This document shows positions 17,389 through 23,749 of a stretch of 30,445 nt of DNA, piece after piece. Below the pieces are notes generated by a model. The model was not told where the DNA came from, ran no database searches, and saw nothing but the letters and a program-made list of their open reading frames with translations. Every line of letters starts with the position of its first letter. Within the stretch, counting starts at the first letter, position 1. The DNA lies in contig JBIOJB010000026.1 in the NCBI GenBank assembly GCA_044450465.1, positions 1 to 30,445 on the forward strand, read 5' to 3'. Source of the stretch: JBIOJB01 sp044450465. GTDB lineage: Bacteria > Chloroflexota > Dormibacteria > Dormibacterales > Dormibacteraceae. The translations under genes and the position numbers were made by a program.

Positions 17389-18210
17389 CTAGCTCTTGGC
17401 GCGCGGCCCGTTCGAGCTCGCCGCTTGCTCGAGACGAAAGCCCGTGAAACCAAGCCTTGCCGACAGCTCGGCGGCCGCACCAACAGTGAGCCGGACCAGC
17501 TCCTGCCCGGTGCCGGACCTCAGCCGGTTGGTCGGACCCGAGACGTCGAGGGCCGCCACGACGTCGCCGCCGGCCGACCTCACCGGCGCCGCGATCGCGT
17601 CCAGACCCACCTCGAGCTCTTCGAACGTGCGCGCCACGCCCGACTCGCGAGCCGCCACCAGCTGCGCTTCGAGCTCAGCGCCGTCGACGATCGTGTACGC
17701 CGTCCTCCTCTCGAGCGGCGCCGCGAGCACCCGCCTGCGCACTAGCTCGGGTGCGAAGGCGAGGATGACCTTGCCGCTTGCGGTGCAGTGAATCGGAGCG
17801 CGCCGTCCGAGCCAGTTCACGGCGACCATCGAGGTCGAGGCCGTGGCCTGCTCGATCGGGACGATGGCGTCGCCCGCCATGACGTCGAGGGTCACTGTCT
17901 CGCCGACGGCATCGGCCAGTCGTTCGCAAAAAGGTCGCGCGGCATGCCTCAGATCGAGCTCGCCGGAAACCGCGCTTGCGAGCTGCGGCAGCCGGGGGCC
18001 CAGCCGGTACCTGGCGGTACGCCGGTCGCGCTCCACCATCGCATGCTTTTCGAGCGTGGCGAGCAGGCGCAGGGCCGTGGAGCGATGCACGCCCAGCTCG
18101 CGGGCTAGATCGGCCCCGGTCCGCTCGGTACCTTTTTCGAGCAGGTCGAGGATGCTCATGGCTCTGTCCACCGAGCGGACCGCGCTCTCGCGGCCCACGT
18201 CGTTGCTCAC
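17389..18210 (-). CDS. IclR-family transcriptional regulator
   Basis: 273 aa. The N-terminal winged helix-turn-helix covers about 10-70: AVRSVDRAMSILDLLEKG, then LARELGVHRSTALRLLATLE as the recognition helix. The C-terminal effector domain (about 85-260) has the IclR pattern GETVTLDVM, LGRRAPIHCTASGKVILA, and YTIVD followed by a stretch ending VARTFEELEVGLDAIAAPV. The GTG at 18210 is the natural start; no similarity exists upstream. It is divergent from the corrinoid operon with 81 bp between starts, and that gap carries repeated half-sites. It is therefore the likely regulator of the corrinoid genes, with an effector related to the methylated amine or its product. Confidence 0.92.
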   Translation of the reverse strand: MSNDVGRESAVRSVDRAMSILDLLEKGTERTGADLARELGVHRSTALRLLATLEKHAMVERDRRTARYRLGPRLPQLASAVSGELDLRHAARPFCERLADAVGETVTLDVMAGDAIVPIEQATASTSMVAVNWLGRRAPIHCTASGKVILAFAPELVRRRVLAAPLERRTAYTIVDGAELEAQLVAARESGVARTFEELEVGLDAIAAPVRSAGGDVVAALDVSGPTNRLRSGTGQELVRLTVGAAAELSARLGFTGFRLEQAASSNGPRAKS

Positions 18211-18211
18211 A

Positions 18212-18290
18212 GCGCAACAATACGCTTGCCGACTTCGACCCGGAAGGCTAAACTGTTGGGCGCTGAGCATCTGTTGGGCGATGCGCAACA
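18212..18290. promoter_or_regulatory. Candidate IclR operator: four TGTTGSGC-type half-sites
   Basis: Half-sites are GCGCAACA at 18212-18219 and 18283-18290, and TGTTGGGC at 18254-18261 and 18272-18279. CTGTTGGGCG is also a direct repeat (18253-18262, 18271-18280). The last pair forms a near-perfect palindrome with a 3-bp centre (18272-18290), ending just before the corrinoid start at 18292. The first overlaps a possible -10 of iclR. The arrangement suits a dimer-of-dimers regulator such as IclR. Confidence 0.55.
18226..18254 (+). promoter_or_regulatory. Candidate promoter of the corrinoid operon
   Basis: The -35 TTGCCG (18226-18231) and -10 TAAACT (18249-18254) are spaced by 17 bp. Transcription would begin near 18261, inside the repeated half-sites, so a protein bound there would block or modulate initiation. 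The leader before the ATG at 18292 would be about 30 nt. Confidence 0.5.
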
Positions 18291-18291
18291 C

Positions 18292-19005
18292 ATGAGCCGA
18301 GAAGAAGAGATCCGCGCCGGCCTGTTCGAGCACACCCTCTATGGGCACGCCCCTGAGGTCAAAGCGCTGACTGAAGAGGGTCTGGGTCTCGGCATGGACC
18401 CCATGGACATCCTGTTCAAAGCGCTCATCCCATCCCTCGAGGAGGTTGGCCGCCGCTTTGAGAAGGGCGACTTCTTCGTCCCCGAGATGCTGATCGCGGC
18501 ACGCGCCATGCAGGGCGCCCTCACGATTCTTCGGCCTCTGATCGCCGAGACCGGCGCGCAACCGGTGGGCCGCTATGTGATCGGCACCGTCAAGGGCGAC
18601 ATCCACGACATCGGCAAGAACCTGGTCGTGATCATGCTCGAGGGCGCCGGCTTCGAGGTGTTCGACCTCGGCGTCAACACGCCGCCGGAGAAGTTCGTCG
18701 AGGCGGTGGCGCAACACAAGCCCGACGTCGTCGGCTTCTCCGCCTTCCTGACCACGACGATGCCGATGTTCAAGGTCAACATCGAGGCCCTGACCAAGGC
18801 AGGTCTGCGCGACAAGGTTCATATCGCGGTGGGCGGGGCGCCGGTCACCGAGGAATACGCCAAGCACGTGGGAGCCGACAGCTACGCGCCCGACGCCTCC
18901 ATGGCCACCCGAATGGCCAAGAAGCTGGTCGGCGCTCGCGGCGGCGGCTCACAGGCCCTGGAGCAAGCCGTCAAGCTGATCGACGAAACCCTGAAGAAGG
19001 GTTAG
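18292..19005 (+). CDS. Corrinoid (B12-binding) methyl-carrier protein, MtbC/MttC-like
   Basis: Carries the methyl group on cobalamin between two methyltransferases. It is 237 aa from the ATG at 18292. A four-helix cap domain comes first (about 1-90, with EKGDFFVPEMLIAARAM). The Rossmann B12 domain follows: KGDIHDIGKN at 101-110 contains the D-x-H-x-x-G motif with His105 as lower cobalt ligand, then GFSAFLTTT (148-156) and VGGAPVTEEYA. Length and layout match the corrinoid partners of MttB/MtbB/MtmB-type enzymes. No SD is seen before the ATG, since the upstream bases are taken by the operator palindrome, so initiation may use another signal. It is first in a six-gene operon. Confidence 0.92.
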   Translation: MSREEEIRAGLFEHTLYGHAPEVKALTEEGLGLGMDPMDILFKALIPSLEEVGRRFEKGDFFVPEMLIAARAMQGALTILRPLIAETGAQPVGRYVIGTVKGDIHDIGKNLVVIMLEGAGFEVFDLGVNTPPEKFVEAVAQHKPDVVGFSAFLTTTMPMFKVNIEALTKAGLRDKVHIAVGGAPVTEEYAKHVGADSYAPDASMATRMAKKLVGARGGGSQALEQAVKLIDETLKKG

Positions 19006-19012
19006 TCCTTCA

Positions 19013-19885
19013 TTGGAAACACTGCTCAGCTCGCGCGGTCGCGAGGTCGTGATCTCGGGCGAGCGGCCGTGTGTGATCATCGGCGAGCGCATCAATCCGA
19101 CCGGTCGCAAGGTTCTCGGCGCCGAGATGAAAGCAGGTCGGATGGATCGCGTGCGAGCGGATGCCATCGCACAGGCGCGGGCCGGCGCGCACATGCTCGA
19201 CGTCAACGCCGGCATCCCGGCCGCCGATGAGCCGGCTCTGCTCGTGGCCGCGATCAAGGCCGTGCACGAGGTGTGCGATCTTCCGATCTGCATCGACTCC
19301 TCGGTCATCGAGGCGCTAGAGGCCGGCCTCTCCGCCTACCAGGGCAAGGCGCTGGTCAACTCGGTGACGGCGGAGGAAGAGCGCCTGGAGCGCATCCTCC
19401 CGCTCGTGAAGAAACACGGAGCTGCCGTGATCGGGATGGCGAATGACGAAAACGGGATCTCGATGGTGCCCGAGGAGCGTGTGGCCCTCGCGAGACGGAT
19501 CATCGAGAGGGCTGCCGACTACGGGATCCCCCAATCGGACGTGATCATCGATCCGATCGCGATGACGGTCGCCGCGGACCCGACCTGCGGCCTGATCACG
19601 CTCGAGACCATGCGGCTTATCCGCGACCAACTCGGCAACAACATGACCTGCGGGGCGTCCAACGTCTCGTTCGGGCTTCCCGACCGCGCCACGGTCAACG
19701 CCGCGTTCCTGCCGGTCGCGATGCACTGCGGGCTCACGTGCGCGATCACCAACCCGCTGGTCCCCGAGGTCCGCCGCGCCGTTCTCGCGAGCGACCTGCT
19801 GCTCGGCCACGACGAGTACGCGATGCGCTGGATCGCGAGCTACCGCGCCGAGCTGGTGAGCGCTGAGCGCGCACCCGGGGCGTAA
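19013..19885 (+). CDS. Methyltetrahydrofolate:corrinoid methyltransferase (pterin-binding, MtgA/AcsE-like)
   Basis: Predicted to move the methyl group from the corrinoid protein to tetrahydrofolate. It is 290 aa with a dihydropteroate-synthase-type TIM barrel: IIGERINPTGRK (22-33), MLDVNAG (61-67), CIDSS (93-97), LVNSV (114-118), IIDPIAMT (178-185) and GASNVSFGLP (214-223). Asn217 matches the folate-binding Asn of AcsE, and LPICIDSS and SNVSFGLP are highly typical of MeTr. The start is a TTG at 19013, 7 nt after the corrinoid stop, with AGAAGGG somewhat far upstream. No homocysteine-binding domain is present, so it is not MetH. It works with the gene before it and is followed by a 12-bp stem. 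Confidence 0.9.
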   Translation: METLLSSRGREVVISGERPCVIIGERINPTGRKVLGAEMKAGRMDRVRADAIAQARAGAHMLDVNAGIPAADEPALLVAAIKAVHEVCDLPICIDSSVIEALEAGLSAYQGKALVNSVTAEEERLERILPLVKKHGAAVIGMANDENGISMVPEERVALARRIIERAADYGIPQSDVIIDPIAMTVAADPTCGLITLETMRLIRDQLGNNMTCGASNVSFGLPDRATVNAAFLPVAMHCGLTCAITNPLVPEVRRAVLASDLLLGHDEYAMRWIASYRAELVSAERAPGA

Positions 19886-19895
19886 TGAATGGGAT

Positions 19896-19933
19896 CCCCG
19901 CGAACTCACGGCGGCGCCTCGGAGTTCGCGGGG
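19896..19933 (+). promoter_or_regulatory. Perfect 12-bp inverted repeat in the operon
   Basis: CCCCGCGAACTC (19896-19907) and GAGTTCGCGGGG (19922-19933) pair without mismatch around a 14-nt loop. It fills the only real gap of the operon (56 nt), between the methyltransferase stop and the GTG of the activator gene. No T-run follows, so it is better read as an mRNA stabiliser or attenuator than as a full terminator. It would favour high levels of the two carriers over the activator, which is needed in small amounts. Confidence 0.7.
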
Positions 19934-19941
19934 TCTAAGTC

Positions 19942-21768
19942 GTGATCCAGCGCAAGCTCGAGGTCACCTACAAGCCCTTTGACCGGACGACGCGCGTGCC
20001 GTCCGGCACCACTCTCTTCAGCGCAGCACACTGGATCGGCCTTCCCATCGACTCCACCTGCGGAGGGCGGGGAACCTGCGGCAAATGCAAGGTGCGGGTG
20101 ACCGAGCACTGCCCCGACGCGGAGACCGCCGACCATCGCCTGCTGAGGCCTGCTGAGATCGCCGACGGCTGGCGGCTGTCGTGCCAGGCCCGCATCTATG
20201 AGGACATGACCTGCGAGGTGCCGCAGCTCCTTCGCGTGCCCAAGGCCGCGACGATGGGCCGGGGTCGCCTGGTCATCCTCGACCCGAACGTGCGCAAGGT
20301 CTACCTCGAGCTGGCGGAGCCTTCCCTCACCGACCAGCGCAGCGACGTCGTGAGGCTCAAAGATGCACTCACGGCAGAAGGCCTCGACATGACCGTCCCC
20401 CTGGCCGTGCTCCGCACCGTGCCTCACGCCCTGCGAGAGGCTGATTTCCGGGTCACCGCGGTCCTGGCGGGAGAGCACCTCGTGGCGCTCGAGCCGGGAG
20501 ACACGACCGGTGTTTGCTTTGGTGTCGCATTCGACGTGGGCACCACCACCCTCGTCGGCACCCTGATGAACCTGCGCACCGGAATGGCGGCTGCGGTGCT
20601 GTCGACGCTCAACGGCCAGGCTCCCTTCGGCGCCGACGTGATCTCGCGCATCAGCCACGCCATGGAGGGCCGCGAGGCGATCGCGGAGCTGCAGGCGGCC
20701 GTCGTCTCCACCATGAACACGGTGCTGAATGAGCTCTACCGCAGCGCGGGCGTGTCGCCGGAGCAGACCTACGAGGCCGTGGCGGTGGGCAACGCGACGA
20801 TGCTCCACCTGCTGCTGGGCATCGACCCGAGCCCTCTTTCCGTCATGCCGTTCACGCCGGCCTTCATGGAACCGTTGTCCGTTGTCGCAGGAGACGTCGG
20901 GCTGAACATCCACCCTCGCGGCTACATCCAGACGCTCCCCGCGCTTGGCGCCTACGTCGGTGCAGACATCGTGGCCGGGGTTCTCGCCACCGGCATCGTG
21001 CGCGAGGACAAGCTGCGTGTCTTCGTCGATGTCGGCACCAACGGCGAGATCGTGTTGGGCAGCGCCCAGCGCGCGCTGACCACCGCCGCCCCGGCGGGAC
21101 CGGCCTTCGAGGGTAGCCAGATTCGCTGCGGGATGAGGGCAACCGACGGCGCCATCGAGGGTGTCCAGCTCGGCGAGACGGTGGAGCTCCAGGTGATCGG
21201 TGGCGACGTGGCGCCGCAGGGCATCTGCGGTTCAGGCCTGGTCGACGCGGCCGCACAGCTCGTGCTGGCGGGCCTGCTCGACCACTCAGGTCGCTTGAAG
21301 GCGGCCCAGGACGTGCCGGGCCACCCGCTAGGCTCGCGACTTTTCGAGATCGACGGCGTGCGGGCATTCCTGCTGGCTGACGGCGTTTACCTGACGCAGC
21401 GCGACATCCGCGAACTGCAGTTCGCCAAGGGCTCGATTGCGACCGGCATCAAGGTGCTGATGGACATCCTCGGAGTCGAGGCCAAGGACCTCGACGAGAT
21501 CCTCCTCGGCGGCTCGTTCGGCTCCTACCTCAACCCAGAGAGCGCAAAGATCATCGGCCTGGTCCCTCCGGTCGACGTGGACAGGATCATCGCGGTCGGA
21601 AACTCCGCAGGCGAGGGGGCCAAGATCGCGCTGCTTTCATATCGCGAGCGTCAGGTGGCGTTCGAGCTGCCAGACAGAATCGAATACATCGAGCTTTCGG
21701 GAAGAACCGACTTCAACGATGCCTTCGTTTCGGTCCTGGGATTTCCAGAGCTGGAGAAGGTGGGGTGA
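19942..21768 (+). CDS. Reductive activator of corrinoid enzymes (RACE; 2Fe-2S + ASKHA, DUF4445)
   Basis: Uses ATP to reduce inactive Co(II) corrinoid protein to Co(I). It is 608 aa, GTG start at 19942. The N-terminal ferredoxin domain binds [2Fe-2S] with C40, C46, C49 and C81 (STCGGRGTCGKCKV, SCQARI). After a linker (95-190) comes the ASKHA ATPase fold: FDVGTTTLVGTL (197-208), VFVDVGTNGEIVLG (360-373), PQGICGSGLVDA (425-436), LGGSFGSYLNPESAKIIGLVP in pieces near the end, and VGNSAGEGA. This is the bacterial layout; archaeal RamA instead has C-terminal [4Fe-4S] clusters. Presence in the operon strongly supports a working Co(I)-dependent methyl transfer. Its stop overlaps the next start (GTGA). 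Confidence 0.93.
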   Translation: MIQRKLEVTYKPFDRTTRVPSGTTLFSAAHWIGLPIDSTCGGRGTCGKCKVRVTEHCPDAETADHRLLRPAEIADGWRLSCQARIYEDMTCEVPQLLRVPKAATMGRGRLVILDPNVRKVYLELAEPSLTDQRSDVVRLKDALTAEGLDMTVPLAVLRTVPHALREADFRVTAVLAGEHLVALEPGDTTGVCFGVAFDVGTTTLVGTLMNLRTGMAAAVLSTLNGQAPFGADVISRISHAMEGREAIAELQAAVVSTMNTVLNELYRSAGVSPEQTYEAVAVGNATMLHLLLGIDPSPLSVMPFTPAFMEPLSVVAGDVGLNIHPRGYIQTLPALGAYVGADIVAGVLATGIVREDKLRVFVDVGTNGEIVLGSAQRALTTAAPAGPAFEGSQIRCGMRATDGAIEGVQLGETVELQVIGGDVAPQGICGSGLVDAAAQLVLAGLLDHSGRLKAAQDVPGHPLGSRLFEIDGVRAFLLADGVYLTQRDIRELQFAKGSIATGIKVLMDILGVEAKDLDEILLGGSFGSYLNPESAKIIGLVPPVDVDRIIAVGNSAGEGAKIALLSYRERQVAFELPDRIEYIELSGRTDFNDAFVSVLGFPELEKVG

Positions 21769-22400
21769 AAGGCCATGCGGCCGGCACGGCGCTGATCATC
21801 TGCGGAGCCCTCGGGCGAGAGGTGAGGGAGATGGTCGAGCGGCGGCGTTGGGACGCCGACATCTTTGGAGTCTCGGCGCTCCTCCACCTGTATCCGGGGC
21901 GAATCGTCGCAGAGCTGCGCAAGAAGCTCGAGGAGCTGCGTCCCCGCTACCGGAACCTGATCGTCGTCTACGGTGAATGCGGCATGACGGGGAAGCTCGA
22001 GCCCGTGCTCGACGAGTTCGGCGCCAAGAGGATCCGCGGTCCGCACTGCTACGAGATGTACGCCGGGGCCGAGAGGTTCAGCGAGGTGAGCGAGAACCGG
22101 CCGGCGACCTTCTTCCTGACCGACTGGCTCGTCCGCAACTTCGACCGCGCCGTGATTCGGGGCCTCGGGCTGGACCGCGAGCCGGATCTGAAGTCGATGC
22201 TTTTCGGGAACTACGAGGCGGCGCTCTACCTCCGCCAGGTTCCGAACCCCCGCCTTGCGGAAAAGGCGCAAGCCATCGCCGCTTACCTCGAGCTGCCGCT
22301 CGAAATGATCGACGTCGGCCTCGGTGAGCTCGAGCAGCGGCTGGCCGAGCTGGTCGAAACCGCGCCCGCTCCCGCGCTCGCTTCTGCCTCGGTAGCCTGA
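21765..22400 (+). CDS. DUF1638 protein
   Basis: 211 aa, GTG at 21765 overlapping the activator stop. The function is not known. Family marks are ALIICGALGREV (C13), IVVYGECGMTG (C72), RGPHCYEMYAG (H94, C95) and ATFFLTDWLVRNF. The three cysteines plus His41 and His94 could make a metal or cobalamin site. DUF1638 genes are often found beside MttB-type and corrinoid methyltransferase genes, so a role in corrinoid handling, cofactor loading or methyl transfer is likely. No signal peptide or membrane helix is visible, so it is cytosolic. The C-terminal 20 residues are Ala/Pro-rich and probably disordered. Confidence 0.82.
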   Translation: MKGHAAGTALIICGALGREVREMVERRRWDADIFGVSALLHLYPGRIVAELRKKLEELRPRYRNLIVVYGECGMTGKLEPVLDEFGAKRIRGPHCYEMYAGAERFSEVSENRPATFFLTDWLVRNFDRAVIRGLGLDREPDLKSMLFGNYEAALYLRQVPNPRLAEKAQAIAAYLELPLEMIDVGLGELEQRLAELVETAPAPALASASVA

Positions 22401-22687
22401 TGGCCAGTTACCAGGTGATGTTCTGGAAGCACATCCCGTCCCAGATCCGCGCCTGGGAAGGCGAGGCTGAGGTGAAGCGCATGCTGCCGGACTACTTCCA
22501 GGCGGCGATCGACGCGTACGCGATGAACGACGGCTCGACCGACATGGACGCCTATCTAGAAGGGTGGCGGCGGGGACCGGTCGAGGAGAGGCCCGGCCAC
22601 CCCGAAGACGTCGTGGCCTCGCTCATCGAAGAGCTGACCGCGGCCAACCCGCGGTCACTTCTCATGAACCCGGACCCCGCGGCATGA
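22400..22687 (+). CDS. Small PF13769 ('virulence factor') family protein
   Basis: 95 aa, ATG at 22400 sharing one base with the previous stop (TGATG). The sequence has the family features: a short strand YQVMFWKHIPSQIRAWEG, then MLPDYFQAAIDAYAMNDGS and DAYLEGWRRGP. The family name is historical and says nothing about this protein. Its members are commonly encoded beside C1/folate and MttB-type genes, and here it sits between DUF1638 and a DinB-like gene. It may be a small accessory subunit of the methyltransferase or folate enzymes. The function is unknown. Confidence 0.72.
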   Translation: MASYQVMFWKHIPSQIRAWEGEAEVKRMLPDYFQAAIDAYAMNDGSTDMDAYLEGWRRGPVEERPGHPEDVVASLIEELTAANPRSLLMNPDPAA

Positions 22688-23124
22688 ACTATTCCCTGAT
22701 CGAAGAGTTGACGGGCAGCCAGCAGGTGGTGGCCGCGATGCTGCGGATCGCTGCAGAAGACCAGTCGGCGCGTGTGGGCGCATGGTCGGTGAGGGATATT
22801 GCGGCCCACCTTTGTTCCAGCGAGCGCGAGTGCTTCGAGCCGAGGATCCGATCGATGGCCGCGGGTGACAACCCGACCTTCGAATTCTTCACCAACGACG
22901 AGACCGACTTCAGCGGAGTTCACCTCGAATCTGCACTCGATGAGTGGGCGGAGGCCCGCGCTCGGCTGCTCGAGTTCGTCAGAGGACTGACCGCCGAGCA
23001 GCGGAGTCGCACGGGCCAGCATCAGAGGTTTGGCAGGATCAGCGTCGACCGCTATCTCGAGATCGCGCTGGAGCACGACCGCGACCACCTGTTGGGCCTG
23101 GAGAAGCTAGCCGGCCGGCTCTAG
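22684..23124 (+). CDS. DinB/mycothiol-maleylpyruvate isomerase-fold protein
   Basis: 146 aa four-helix-bundle protein starting at the ATG that overlaps the previous stop (ATGA). It shows the DinB pattern of metal ligands: AWSVRDIAAHLCSSE with His42, and LEIALEHDRDHL with His131 and His135. Members include thiol-dependent S-transferases and many proteins of unknown role. Its tight coupling to the corrinoid operon suggests a function in the same process, perhaps thiol-dependent, but nothing in the sequence proves it. The last 86 bp overlap the end of the convergent cyclodeaminase gene. Confidence 0.75.
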   Translation: MNYSLIEELTGSQQVVAAMLRIAAEDQSARVGAWSVRDIAAHLCSSERECFEPRIRSMAAGDNPTFEFFTNDETDFSGVHLESALDEWAEARARLLEFVRGLTAEQRSRTGQHQRFGRISVDRYLEIALEHDRDHLLGLEKLAGRL

Positions 23125-23749
23125 CGCCAGCTGCTCTCGACAGCCGCCGGGCCTCGGCCAGGCGCAGGTCGCGTGTCCCCGGCCCCAGGTTGGCCCGGAT
23201 CAGCGTGACTGCCGAGGCGGCCGCCGCCGCCGCAAGGATCGCAGCCACCACGGCGTCGGCGCGAAGGTTCGGGTTGCCGCGACGGGCCAGCTCAGCGGCG
23301 ATCTTCACGACTTCCGCAGCCGATCGCACGACGTCGAGCGGCACGTCGACCGTCCTGGCGAGGGCGGGACCGATGACGCGGGCGCGATCGTTTTCTCTGA
23401 GGCCTCTCACCGCCCGCCGCGCCGCAACGTACTCGAGGTACGCGTGGACGTCGAGCTCGATCAGCTCTTCGGCGTGCAGCCGGAGGTCGTGTGCACGCGC
23501 CCCGGCACCTGGTGCGCCGGTCCAGTGTTCTGTCGACAGAAGCGCGCATTTCTCAACCAGGGCGGCGGACGCCGCCACGACCGCGGCCGCGGCCGAGCCG
23601 CTCGCCGGGGCCGGATCGGTCGTCGCTATGGCCTCGAGCAGGGCTGCCAGTCGCTGTGGCCGCCGGAGCGTGGAACGGCGACCCGGCCGGTTCTCAGGCG
23701 TCGCCGAGCTCCAGCTTGCGCTTGGCGATGAACTCCTTGAGCTCCTCAT
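23039..23749 (-). CDS. Cyclodeaminase/cyclohydrolase-family protein (FTCD-C; possible methenyl-THF cyclohydrolase)
   Basis: About 236 aa with the helical FTCD C-terminal fold: RLAALLEAIATTDPAPASGSAAAAVVAASAAL in parts near 32-65, HAEELIELDVHAYLEYVAARRA near 115-135, and LDVVRSAAEVVKIAAELARRGNPNLRADAVVAA in pieces near 150-185. Stand-alone members include FchA, a methenyl-THF cyclohydrolase of acetogens and methylotrophs, which would fit between the MetF-like protein and Fhs. The usual glycine-rich start (PGGGS) is PASGS here. No ATG, GTG or TTG lies between the MttB stop and the domain; the only ordinary start is the ATG at 23749 inside mttB, giving a 56-nt overlap. The basic C-terminal tail runs 86 bp into the DinB gene on the other strand. 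Confidence 0.72.
   Translation of the reverse strand: MRSSRSSSPSASWSSATPENRPGRRSTLRRPQRLAALLEAIATTDPAPASGSAAAAVVAASAALVEKCALLSTEHWTGAPGAGARAHDLRLHAEELIELDVHAYLEYVAARRAVRGLRENDRARVIGPALARTVDVPLDVVRSAAEVVKIAAELARRGNPNLRADAVVAAILAAAAAASAVTLIRANLGPGTRDLRLAEARRLSRAAGARAGRLASPGPTGGRGRAPARSRDSGRR

Noticed and set aside
22400..22687. Reading the PF13769 protein as a virulence determinant.
   Set aside because: The family name is historical; context is C1 metabolism and nothing points to pathogenicity.
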